Source: Strongyloides papillosus
Lineage: Eukaryota; Nematoda; Chromadorea; Rhabditida; Strongyloididae
Assembly (NCBI GenBank): GCA_005656395.1
Contig: SRSI01000012.1
Location: 372,001 to 436,000, forward strand
DNA: 64,000 bases
Direction: 5' to 3'
Under the pieces are notes generated by a model, which saw only the letters and a list, made by a program, of their open reading frames with translations, searched no databases and was not told where the DNA came from. Within the stretch, counting starts at the first letter, position 1. Each line of letters begins with the position of its first letter. Shown piece after piece: positions 1-9,963 of the stretch. A program made the translations under genes and the position numbers.

Positions 1-2330
1 ATTCATATTGATGATATGAATGATGCTGGTGGAAGAATACAAGCTTCCGATATTGTTATAACTTCAGGTTTACGATCCCAAATTAATGCTGTCAATGAAA
101 GGTTAGTTACATATATTTAGATATCTTTAAAAATAATAATTTTAGGTACACAATATTGAAACGTGATATTTCTATTAGGCAGGCAGCTTTAGAAAGAGCA
201 TTTGAAGATTTTGGACCAAGTTCAGAACACTTTTTAATAGAATCATGTCAAGCACCATGGCAAAGAGCAATCAGTAAATGTAATCAACTGCCATATTACA
301 TTAATCATGATACTGAAGTTACACAATGGGATCACCCTGTTATGGTTGATATTATGGAGCAAGTTCAAACTTTCAACCAAGTTAAATTCTCAGCCTACAG
401 AACAGCAATGAAGTTAAGAGCTCTACAAAAAAGATTATGTTTAGATTTAATTGATATGAAACAACTCGACAAGGCATTTGAAAAAATAGCATCGACAGAT
501 ATTGGGGAGGCATGTGGAGTTGAATTGATGGTAACATCTCTTGTATTAATATTTGAAGAACTCGCTAAAGAATACCCAGACAAAATTAGAAATGTACCAA
601 TGGCTGTTGATTTAACAATAAATTTAATGCTAAATATTTTTGATGGATGTAGAGATGGGTTTATGAGACTGATATCATTTAAAATTACGCTAATAATTTT
701 TTGCAAAGCATCATTAGAAGATAAGTATAAATATTTATTCTCTCTTATAACTACACCAAATGGTGTAGATCCAAAGAGATTAGCAGTATTATTCCATGAT
801 TTAATACACATTCCAAAATACCTAGGTGAAGCTGCAGCATTTGGTGGCAGTAATATAGAACCATCTGTTCGTAGTTGTTTTGAACATAACAAATTTCCTC
901 ATACTTTAAATATAGATAACTTTATGCAGTGGTTGAAAAAAGAACCTCAATCTCTTGTTTGGCTTCCAGTTATGCACCGGTTAACATCTGCTGAGTATGC
1001 CAAACACCAAGCAAAATGCAATGTATGCAAGATGTTCCCAATAATTGGATTACGTTATCGTTGTTTACATTGCTTTAACTTTGATATGTGCCAAAATTGC
1101 TTTTTTTCACAAAGAACGGCTAAAAATCATAAATTGGTTCATCCTATGCAAGAATATTGCGTTCCAACTACATCAGGAGATGATGTAAGAGATTTTGGTT
1201 TTATGATGAGGAATAAAATTAAAGCATTAAAACCGAAAGTAGGTTACCTTCCAGTTAATACTGTTGATGAAGGTAAACCTATTGAAAACAGACAAGTCAT
1301 TCCCAATAATCCAATGACTGAAAATATTCATCATCGTATGTATAATTTTGCTCAAAAATTATCAAAAAATGATGAACCAATGGTTGATGAAATAGAATAT
1401 AGTACTGAGAAAAAAAATTCAAGTACCAATGAAGATGAATACATTGGAATGGACGATTCAGTCGTATTAAATTGGAAAAGAGAAACAGAAAGAAAAACAG
1501 AGGATGTTAAAAGTCCAATCCAATTAATTAATCAAGTTGACCAAATGCATAAAGAAGAACTTGATCAAGTTCTTCATAAATTACAATTAGAAAATATTGA
1601 ACTAAAGAGAGAACTTGAGAAAAAACGACAAATATCTAATCTACGTAGTACACCAAATATTAATCAACTTGGAAGAGGAACTTATGGATCAAGTTGTAAG
1701 CAATATAACACTTTTGGAAGATATGAATCATCTAAAAGAAATGATAAAAATCTATCTAATGGAAGTTTACCACCTATGGTTCCACTTCATCAATCAAGAG
1801 GAAGTTATGATGGTTATGGGAATAATATGAAAAGAGCTGGAAGTGTTGTAACACAAGGAAGTTACATTTCTTCTCAAAAAATAAATAAACATGGAAGTTT
1901 ACAAAATATAGATCCAGTAAACATGACCGATGAACAAGCTTTGGTTGAGGAAGCTAGAACTTTAAGGTTACATAAACATCGACTAGAACAAAGAAGTAAA
2001 GTATTAGAAGAACAAAATAAGCAATTAGAAACACAATTAGAACGTATTCGTAAAATGATATCAAGTCGAAAGTCATCGGAACCACAAATGAGATCCCCAT
2101 CAACATTTGATAATATCCAAAGTCCATATGAAAATCGTGATAATAATGCATTGACCACAGATGATGAAGAATCATGTGATAATGGTCTTCGTAAAAATAG
2201 AATGGAAGCTCTTATTGGTACATGTGATGAGTTAGGAAGGGCAATGCAGAATCTCGTCTATAATGTCGTTGCTACAGAAGCTACAGATGATGATATTGAT
2301 GAAAATGATGATATTATCAATGGAAATTGA
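1..2330 (+). CDS. dys-1: Dystrophin, C-terminal part (5' end outside window)
   Basis: Exons 1..101 and 146..2330, joined by a 44-base GT..AG intron inside an Arg codon. The first exon and the start of the second give the end of the last spectrin-like repeat. A WW domain follows (about residues 34-63 counted from base 156, with W35, W58 and P61). Next come the two EF-hand-like segments, then a ZZ zinc finger from about residue 288 with C-x2-C and paired CxxC motifs (CNVCK, CLHC, CQNC). The tail carries two heptad-rich helices near residues 464-495 and 590-640, which in the family bind dystrobrevin and the syntrophins. WW-EF-ZZ-coiled coil is the dystrophin/utrophin order; dystrobrevin lacks the WW. 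The protein links cortical actin to the membrane glycoprotein complex in muscle and neurons. Most of the gene (N-terminal actin-binding domain, rod) lies upstream. An AATAAA lies near 2402. Confidence 0.95.
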
Positions 2331-2596
2331 AAGTTAATCAGTTTTTTAAATCTTGCCGTTTAAATATATAATAAGTAAAAATTTAAATTGTTTTTCTTAA
2401 AAATAAAGTAATAATAAATAAAAAAATTTTTAATCAAGTAACTAAAATAAACTCCTTTAAAATGTTGAAATAAAATTGTGATTTAATTTAATTTTTTACA
2501 TTATTTGAGTGTCTACGAATTTTTTAACCCATCATTGTCTTTATGATGATTTGTATGTGGTAAATATTATGACTCTTCAGGTGTCCGCTTACTATC

Positions 2597-3307
2597 TTAC
2601 CCAAATAGCACTTTAAACCTCCAAAAAAGTGCATCGAAAAATAATTTAGTAGGAGAAAATTTTTTCGGAGGTGCTGAAATTTCCAACAAAATATTATCTA
2701 TAACATATTTATTATTTTATACCTGTTGTTGTTGTTGAAGTTGATGTTACTGTAACTAAAAAAGATATATTATAATATAACATGATATTCATATTTAATA
2801 TTTAAAGTTACAATCGCTTTCGTAACAATAGTAGTTTTTGGATAATATTTTATATGTAGAGTTAATTTTTCATATTAAGTTACCTGGAGAAGTATCCCTT
2901 TTTGTGGAAGATGAAGTTGTAGTTGTTGACAAAGTCGAATTTGTAGCTGTGGTGCCTAGAGATTTAAAAAGATTTATAATATATTATTAATTATTACTTT
3001 TTTTAGTTTTCTTTTCTTTATCTTTCTTTTTTTTCTCTTTCTTCTTTTTATTTTTCTTCTTTTCTGGACTCTCCGTACTTTTACCTCCTTTTTTTAATTT
3101 GTTTTGTTCTGTATCTTTTCTAACTCTTAATTCTTGATACTTAAAATTTATTTATTATACATATTTTCTTTATTTTTAATACTGATAAACTACCTGGTAA
3201 TCAAATTCTTCCAAATTGTTTTCTTCATTATTTAACTTTAATTCTATTGAAAGTAGAACTAGATTTATAATTAAAATAACACAGAATATAAATCTTAAAA
3301 CAATCAT
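2597..3307 (-). CDS. Small putative secreted Lys/Thr-rich protein, five exons (gene A)
   Basis: Exons on the minus strand: 3307..3194, 3139..2998, 2955..2884, 2755..2723 and 2673..2597. All have GT..AG introns. The total is 438 bases, an exact 145-codon frame plus stop. Exon 1 encodes a hydrophobic N-terminus starting MIVLRFIFCVILIINLVLL, a good signal peptide or anchor, then an acidic stretch. Exon 2 is extremely Lys-rich. Exons 3 and 4 are Thr/Ser-rich, a likely O-glycosylated linker. Exon 5 ends with a short aromatic/basic tail. The first intron is phase 0 and the remaining three are phase 1. No family recognised. The 3' end converges on dystrophin, 266 bases away. Its first exon is duplicated at 6773..6660. 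Function unknown; the model rests on splice logic and frame, with no transcript evidence. Confidence 0.6.
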
Positions 3308-3790
3308 TTTTTGGGTAATTATAAAAAAAATGTGATTTTGTTCATATTATAACTTTTATTCACGTATTATAGTTTGATTGTACTCAAAAGATTAAATCAA
3401 CTTTACTTTTTTATTAAATATTTGAGTAGAATATTGAATAACACATTAATGAAGGTAAAAATTATTAATAGAAGTTAATTTTATTTTCAAATTTGAAACA
3501 TTCAAACATTGGTAGCATGCTCTGTTAAAAATTCTCATTTTTTCGCAAATTCTCTATATTATTATATCGATCTAATTTTCATTGATAAATATATCAGATT
3601 ATTTAAATAACAAAACGATATAACGTGATCAATTGATGAAACATATGATACAATTTTTAAACAAAATAAATTATTGTATGATAAATATGCAGAATTATTA
3701 TATTACTGAACATAAAAGATTTGGTCTAGAAAGAATTATTTCATAATTAAAATGAAATTTTTTTATTGTCAATTAACGTATATTTTAACT
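3120..3790. repeat. Segmental duplication, copy 1
   Basis: About 670 bases that align, with scattered substitutions and short indels, to 6590-7262 in the same orientation. The copy includes exon 1 and intron 1 of gene A, the start of its exon 2 and about 480 bases of upstream sequence. The part upstream of the ATG is at least as well conserved as the exon, so the promoter was probably copied too. Confidence 0.75.
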
Positions 3791-3812
3791 CACTCCATGT
3801 TTCCTTCATCAT
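3308..3812. other. Upstream region of gene A, no gene seen
   Basis: AT-rich sequence ahead of the gene A start, mostly covered by the duplicated block. Nothing coding was found on either strand. It presumably holds the gene A promoter. Confidence 0.4.
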
Positions 3813-3982
3813 CTATTTTGTAAAAAATGGAATACAAATGTTTTTTCTGAAAAATTCATAAACCTTTTTTGCTTTCAACGATTTATCAGTATCATTTTCC
3901 TTCACATTTACCAACATTTTAACTAGTCTACTTGCTGGCAAATTGTAAAGTTCTGGCACATGTGAAAGTAATACAAAGTATT
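3813..3982 (-). other. Exon-like open segment, unknown protein
   Basis: After a possible acceptor (AATAAG, exon from 3982) a frame of 55 codons plus TAG is open on the minus strand. It includes LSHVPELYNLPASRLVKML, then a lysine-rich stretch and the end YEFFRKN..FFTK. The composition looks like protein rather than chance translation of AT-rich DNA. It could be the last exon of a gene whose upstream exons are lost or are among the relics at 4091-4989. I do not recognise the family and could not find an initiator. Confidence 0.25.
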
Positions 3983-4090
3983 CTTATTGAAAACAACAAT
4001 TTGGATTATAAAAAAAAACACAATTAAAAAAACATTTTATTTTATAGTATATGAGAAAATAAAAAATATGTTGTTAAAATAACAAAGTAG

Positions 4091-4989
4091 TTAAGAATTT
4101 GCTCCTAAAGAGAGATTCCTATGACGGTTCCTTGCGTACCATCTTCTGACGGTGTGAAGGAGTCTAGAATGTCCAAATTTCAGGGTGTTTGATAAGCCGG
4201 TAAATTTTAATTCACATCTTCTTCTGTAGTAATGAACCAGTACATCTGTTACGATGATAGGTTTGCGCAGGACTTCGTCACGGGGGAAACTTTCCAGTAT
4301 CGTCGGCCCAAACAGTCAGGAGTCTGGTTGATCCTGACTCGTCGACCAGATGTATCTCCATTTTCTTGTGAATCCCATGTTTTGTGGGTCTTTCGGCCGG
4401 GTGATCCATTCAATGTATCACAGCGACGACATCGACGCGGCTATTTTTGAATTTTTCCAGATTAGATAGTTTAAGAGGATTCAGTCCAGTATGTTGAGGT
4501 CGAACTTGAGGCCGAACAAAACTCTTATCCTCCACTATTTCGACCTCGCCGGATCTCAATATAATCATGAATGTGTGGCCGAAAGATTTGTAACAATTAA
4601 TAGATCATATGACACTAATATAGGTTCCTTTTAAAATGTACGAATGATTAAGTTTAATCTGTTGTATTCGCTACCACATGAGTCTTTAAAGCGCCTTACA
4701 CCAATGGTAGCTCCATTTTGTCTCATTATGGCGAAATTGAACACGTCCCTATATTCACGTATTGATTCGGAGGGCCGCCAGGTAGTCTTTTCGATGATTC
4801 TTCCGCATATCTTACACTCTTGTAGTTCTAGTGAGATGATTTCTGAAATGTTATTAATTATAAAAAAAATACAAATTTACCTCGGATAATACTACAACCG
4901 TTGGGGTACCCATTACTGTTGGCAGTAGTCACAATTAAAGAGGAATACGATAGGAATAAACTTAAACGATAAGAATTATTTAATTGAAG
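4091..4989 (-). pseudogene. Decayed gene with RPA-like OB-fold motifs in a GC-rich island
   Basis: Minus-strand coding fragments in register-broken order. Piece 1 is 4989..4881 plus 4842..4632, joined by a plausible small intron; it includes the motif ECKICGRIIEKTTW. Piece 2 runs from about 4600 to about 4240. It contains LEKFKNSRVDVVAVIH, an in-frame TGA at 4412..4410, then EIHLVDESGSTRLLTVWADD. Piece 3 reads on in another frame to TAA at 4093..4091 (begins PRDEVLRKPIIVTDV). The pattern of a VDVVAVI strand, then a strand with LVDESG and TLW-like residues, is typical of the OB-folds of replication protein A large subunits, including those carried by Helitrons. No intact start exists. The base composition is far richer in GC than the flanks, suggesting a transposon or foreign origin. 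Confidence 0.45.
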
Positions 4990-4990
4990 T

Positions 4991-5467
4991 CACAAACAAT
5001 AACGTGTCCTCAGTCTTTTTTTGATAATATAAATCACAGCGATATGTTTATGTGTAATAAATTTTATTTGCACTTTTACTTTAGAAAGAATTTTATTTCT
5101 AAAATTTTGATCTTTTAATTTCAATATTTTTCTTTGGAAATTTGCCAAGTGTTTTTAATAATGGTCAGATTATCATGATATTTCCATTTTTTTCAAAATG
5201 CCTTATATGGAAAAAATGTTTTTGATGACATTTTTTTAAAATTATGTTACCTTTTATGCTATGACACCTATATCATTCGAAAGCCTATCATCTCTTCTGT
5301 ATACCTACAAATTTTGAGAATAATCTGAACTAGACTTTTTGAGTTATTTTAATTTAACTGTTATTTGTTTTTATATTTAATAATAACCATATAAATTGCT
5401 AAATATGGCTTTTTTAATGTTTTTACATACAAAAAAAATTACTTATCATTTATAAAATGTTTATAAT
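4991..5467. other. AT-rich spacer between OB-fold relic and mariner
   Basis: Read on both strands; no gene, RNA or repeat was identified. Confidence 0.5.
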
Positions 5468-5469
5468 TA

Positions 5470-6384
5470 TTAGGTTGGGGAATAAATAATGGCCGCGGAC
5501 AGAAAAAATGAATTAAGGCAACATTTATTTAAGTTTATGTTAAATAAATTTATCAAAATAATACTCGTTAGAATCTACACATTTTTCTCAACGTTCTAAC
5601 GGTTTTTAAATCCCTGTTTTATAAGATTCAGGACTTTTCGATTTAATAAAAGTCACTGAGATCGCTTTCTGACGACTCCTGATTCTTAAGCAATTTATCC
5701 TTAAAAAATACATCGAAATGCCCAAACAAATCGGAAATTGTAAGAAAGAGATCAGGTGAGTATGGAGGGTGAGATAGAGCCTTATATTTCAATTCACCAA
5801 GTTTTTTTAATACTAGTTTTGAAAAATGGCATCTTATCTTGTCATTCTATAATATTGGAATATTCCTATTTTTAATGTCGGATGGTTTTTTCTAGTTTTT
5901 CATTCATTTTCTCAAGCTCCCGTCAATATATTTCAACCCTCTTGGTCACTGCTTTAGATTTAGCTCGACAATCTTCCAATAATTGTGAGCATTGGTAGTA
6001 AAGGATCCTCTTTTACCCTCTTAAATATTGAGGTCAAAATTAACCCTTTGGAATTTCTCAAACCACCGACACAAAAAGCGTTCAGAAGTTGACCCTTCCT
6101 CCTCTGCATTTACTATATTTCGATATGCTTCAACTCTATTACGTCAAAGTTTAAACTCATGTAAAAAAATTACCCGTAATTCTTTTTTTGACAACATTTT
6201 TAAAATCGGACATAACTTTTTTAAAAATTAATTTATAAATTAAGGTAATATGCAAAATATTATCAGAGTAAGTCCCCCTACATTTCTACATAAAGACTGT
6301 TTTAATTAAAATTTATTTATTCTAATTTTTTACAATGGAAAATTGTAGTAAGAATTTGCGGCCATTATTTATTCCTCAACCTAA
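5470..6384 (-). mobile_element. Mariner element, 915 bases, with decayed transposase
   Basis: Near-perfect terminal inverted repeats of about 27 bases begin TTAGGTTG at both ends (one mismatch), with TA target duplications at 5468-5469 and 6385-6386. The minus strand carries transposase remnants. From 6197 there is an N-terminal helix-turn-helix reading (LRVIFLHEFKL .. RNIVNAEEEGSTSERF) that matches the family, broken by stops. Around 5775-5755 the catalytic motif HPPYSPDL (third Asp of the D,D34D triad) is preserved. The middle, with the first two catalytic Asp, is largely deleted. The element is dead as an autonomous transposon, but its ends look intact. Confidence 0.85.
5490..6197 (-). pseudogene. 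Mariner transposase, truncated and stop-riddled
   Basis: The reading frame starts at ATG 6197. It has an in-frame TGA after about 17 codons, a TAA after about 58, more stops and a large central deletion. The C-terminal YSPDL block and a following KDKLLKNQ-like segment remain. Mariner transposases are normally about 340-350 residues, so well under two thirds survives. The plus-strand open frame opposite it (6028-6231) is only its shadow. Confidence 0.75.
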
Positions 6385-6453
6385 TATAAAACGACTTAAA
6401 TTTTAAAATAAAAATAATATACAAGAAATAAATAAACTTATTTTCTTAATTCT

Positions 6454-6773
6454 TTAGTTGTTGATTTTATTTGTATGTACACTTAGAAAAATTTTGCAAC
6501 CGCATAAATCCGCACAATATATTTTTCTTAGTGTACATATTTGTTGGACATTTTTGATCGCAATACTTTCGTGAGATTTAGAATCTCCTTTAGCTCTTAC
6601 TACTTGATACTAAGAATTTATTATATATATCCCTTTTATTTTTAATACTGATAAACTACCTGGTAATCAAATTTTTCTAAATTTTTTTCTTCATTATTTA
6701 AATTTAGTTCTATTGAAAATAGAACTAGTTTTAAAATTAAAATAATACAGAATATAAATCTTAAAATAATCAT
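6454..6773 (-). CDS. Paralogue of gene A with a different tail (gene B), possibly broken
   Basis: Exon 1 is 6773..6660 (38 codons, hydrophobic start MIILRFIFCIILILKLVLF). It is very similar to gene A exon 1, has the same length and ends at the same phase-0 donor after FDYQ. Exon 2 starts at 6609 after the same kind of acceptor and shares only the first few residues (YQ..R) with gene A before diverging. Read straight on it ends at TAA 6456..6454, giving 89 residues. An alternative donor at 6566 (exon 6609..6567, phase 1) would copy gene A's architecture and could lead to later exons. A mariner element begins about 70 bases downstream, so the original 3' exons may have been displaced or lost. 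It may be a live paralogue or a remnant. Confidence 0.4.
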
Positions 6774-7262
6774 TTATTGGATAATTATAAAAAAAATCTA
6801 ATTTTGTTCATATTATAATTTTTATCCACGTATTGTAGTTGATTGTACTCAAAAGATTAAATCAACTTTACTTTTTTATTAAATATTTGAGTTTAATATT
6901 AAATAACATATTAACGATAGTAAAATGGTTAAAAGGGATTCATTTTATTTTAAAATTTGAAACATTAAAACATTGGTCTCAAATTCTATAGTAATTCTCG
7001 TTTTTTGCAAATTCTTTATTTTATTATATTGATTTTATCTTCATTGATAAATATATCAGATTATTTAGATAACAAAACGATATATCATAAAAAATTGCAT
7101 GAAGCACATGATACAATTTTATGCAAAATAAATTATTGCATAAAATATATACAGAGTTACTATATCATTGGATTTTAAAGCTTTGATCTTAAAAGAATTG
7201 CTTCATGGTTAGAATGAAATTTTTTATATTTTTTATTTGTTAGTTAAAGTACATTTTATCAC
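6590..7262. repeat. Segmental duplication, copy 2
   Basis: Direct-orientation partner of 3120-3790. Similarity starts near the beginning of exon 2 of the gene A/gene B pair, runs through intron 1 and exon 1 and continues about 490 bases upstream of the ATG, ending near 7262. The two copies lie about 3.5 kb apart. Confidence 0.75.
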
Positions 7263-9963
7263 AAAAAGGTTTTGCTTCAAAAAGAAGATAACAGTAACAT
7301 TGATCACTTTCGAACAAATATAAAAATTAATTTAGTTATTACTACCAAATAATGTTACAATTAATGATGAAATAGTAATATATAAGTAACAAGTTTATTT
7401 AACTATTCGATCCATTGAAATGATGCTGTTCAGATTAAATTGATGCTTATATAGGAGAACGTTCTCAAATAAATGTAAATGTGATTAATAAAATGTTTTT
7501 AGACAATTAATTGTAAAATCGTAATTTCATAAATGCCTATTGTTGGATGAAAAAATAATTACTAAAACTTTAAAAAAAAAATAGAAAAATTGCATCCCAC
7601 ATAACATTTTAAGTGAAATAAAAATTAACTTTCTTAATATTAGATTAAAAAAACATAACAAGACTTAAGAAAATTTGTAAATCAAAGTAATTATAAGTAA
7701 AATCATGTTTAAAATAATTTACAAATAATCATATCATCTACATTGTGAATTTTTATTTTAAAGTTAATCATCTTTGAAAAAATTTATTGCTCTAATTATA
7801 TCAATCTTAAATTCTTGCAAATTTATAATTTTTAAAAAATATTTGGATATTTCTTTATTAAAAGAAATTCTTCATTTAAAACAGCAAGTATAAAATAAGA
7901 ATAAGTTATACTAAAAATTTTATTTAAATTATAACGAATATATAACAGTAATTAGTAGCACTAAATATGGTATGAATTATTCAGAAATGCTGTTTTAATG
8001 TTTTCCATTACTTATGAAAAAATATAATTTATTTGAAATAATTTCTCCAGTTTGAAAAAGAAAACCACAAAGTATTAAATGTGGAATAATAATTAAAACA
8101 AATTAATTGAACAATATTTTACAATGAATAATATGAATCTAAATTTGAGTTTAAATTATTCAACATTGGAAAGAATTAAAAATATTATAAAATTAATAGT
8201 TTAAGGTATTTTTCAAAAATGGTAAAGATAAAAATATATATTTTTAGAAAGTTTAACAGAAATGAATATTATTTTGGTTAAAAAAGTCGGTTAAAATTTA
8301 AAAAATTATAATACTGTTTTGCAATTTGTTTAATAATAAATTGTATGAAATACCAAAGTAATTACAGAAATTTTTATATAAAGATTTTTAATCTTATTAA
8401 TTAAAGAATTGTCAAATTGAAGATAAATTTTTAAAAGATATTAATCCAGAAAAATGTAATATGTTTAAAAATTATTTTTTGAATTTATCAAAAAACGAAT
8501 TTTTAAAAAGTACATAAATCCATAAATTTTTAGGCATTCAAACTATCATACATTCTCATTATTTTGTTAGCTGTATGGTCTTTAAAATTTTTGGATGTTA
8601 AAATAAAATATAAATAATCTATTTGATTTTTTAGTTATTTTTTAAACTATATCTAATCAGTTTAAATAGATTCTATTAAATACTTTTAATTCATATAAAT
8701 TTGTAAATTTATCAAAGCTCGATTCTTTTATATCGAATTAAATTCCTTAACAAAATAGAGCAATATTGTTTTTATTACAAAAACTGTAATTGAAATTAAA
8801 TTTTTTAATATATTTTTCACTTTATTCAATAATGATTCTATGAAAAAATATCATAATATATTTTTTTAAAAGCATTTAACAATATTTTGTTCATTCTCAT
8901 AATTTTATTTATTTCTATAGAAAATTTTTTTGAAATGTAAATTATTGTATGAAGGTGATAAATATTCTGGCAAAATGTACATATATAGAAGTCCTTTTAA
9001 GAATGATTTCTGAAATAATGGGAGCATTTTACTCGACACGAAAATGTTAACGGTTATTAGGAAAATGCATTATTATGTAGTTTTCGAAAAAATTACACTA
9101 GTTTCATTTATTTGCTGATAAAGATTGTGCATTGCAACACTTGTTTAGCACTGCCGTCATTAATTACCCCATATAGGGAATACAGAGGGACACAAAATTT
9201 GAAAAAAAAATAAATTTATAACGAATTTTGCCATAATTTTTTATATTTAATATGTTTAGAAGGATGTATATTTGATTGTTTATATAAAAAAATAATTAAT
9301 TCTCATTTTGAACTATTTTTTTTTTAAATGTGACCACTATTTTAAAAATAATTATTTTTTATATGTATGTTTTTCTTGGACGTTCAACTAAGAGGTATTT
9401 TTTAATAGATGTTTTGCCTGAACGTTAAAGCAAAAATGGTATGTGTCAAATATTTTATATGATATCTTAACTTAAAAATAAGGTGAAGTTATCGAAACAA
9501 TTTTTACCGAAAAACGTTTAAATTTCATATAGATATTTCAAAACTTCAGAATAACTTCTAACAATATAATTTTTTAAATTTATGATATAAAATCTACTAC
9601 ATGACTTTGAAAAACATAAAGTGTTTGGTTCTATGGAAAAATTTTATTATTTTTTCTAATAAATTTGCTATTAAAAATTTATGCATTTTTTAGATACTCA
9701 TTAGTAGAAGTCAAAATAATTTTTTCTTATCTTTATTGTTAAAAGTGTTTATCCAAATATAATATTTTAATATAGAACAAAATCAATGTTCTATAGAACA
9801 TTTCAATTTTATAGTATTGCTATTAATTTTTTAGTAATTTTCTGTTTACACTTTATTCAAATATTTAAATAAAAAAGTTCAAGTTTAGCTATTTCAATAC
9901 ATGATAAAATGCTTTTTACTATAAAAGTTATGATCAAAAATTATTATTCATATTTTGACGTAT
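7263..9963. other. 2.7 kb without a supported gene
   Basis: Very AT-rich, with only short open frames of low complexity on either strand. I saw no domain-like translation, terminal repeats or RNA gene. It contains whatever drives the gene starting at 9964. Short exons of further unfamiliar secreted-protein genes could be missed here. Confidence 0.4.

Noticed and set aside
4232..4450. 72-codon plus-strand frame in the GC-rich island
   Set aside because: Antisense shadow of the minus-strand OB-fold fragments, which show the recognisable motifs.
6028..6231. 67-codon plus-strand frame
   Set aside because: Shadow of the mariner transposase N-terminal remnant on the minus strand.
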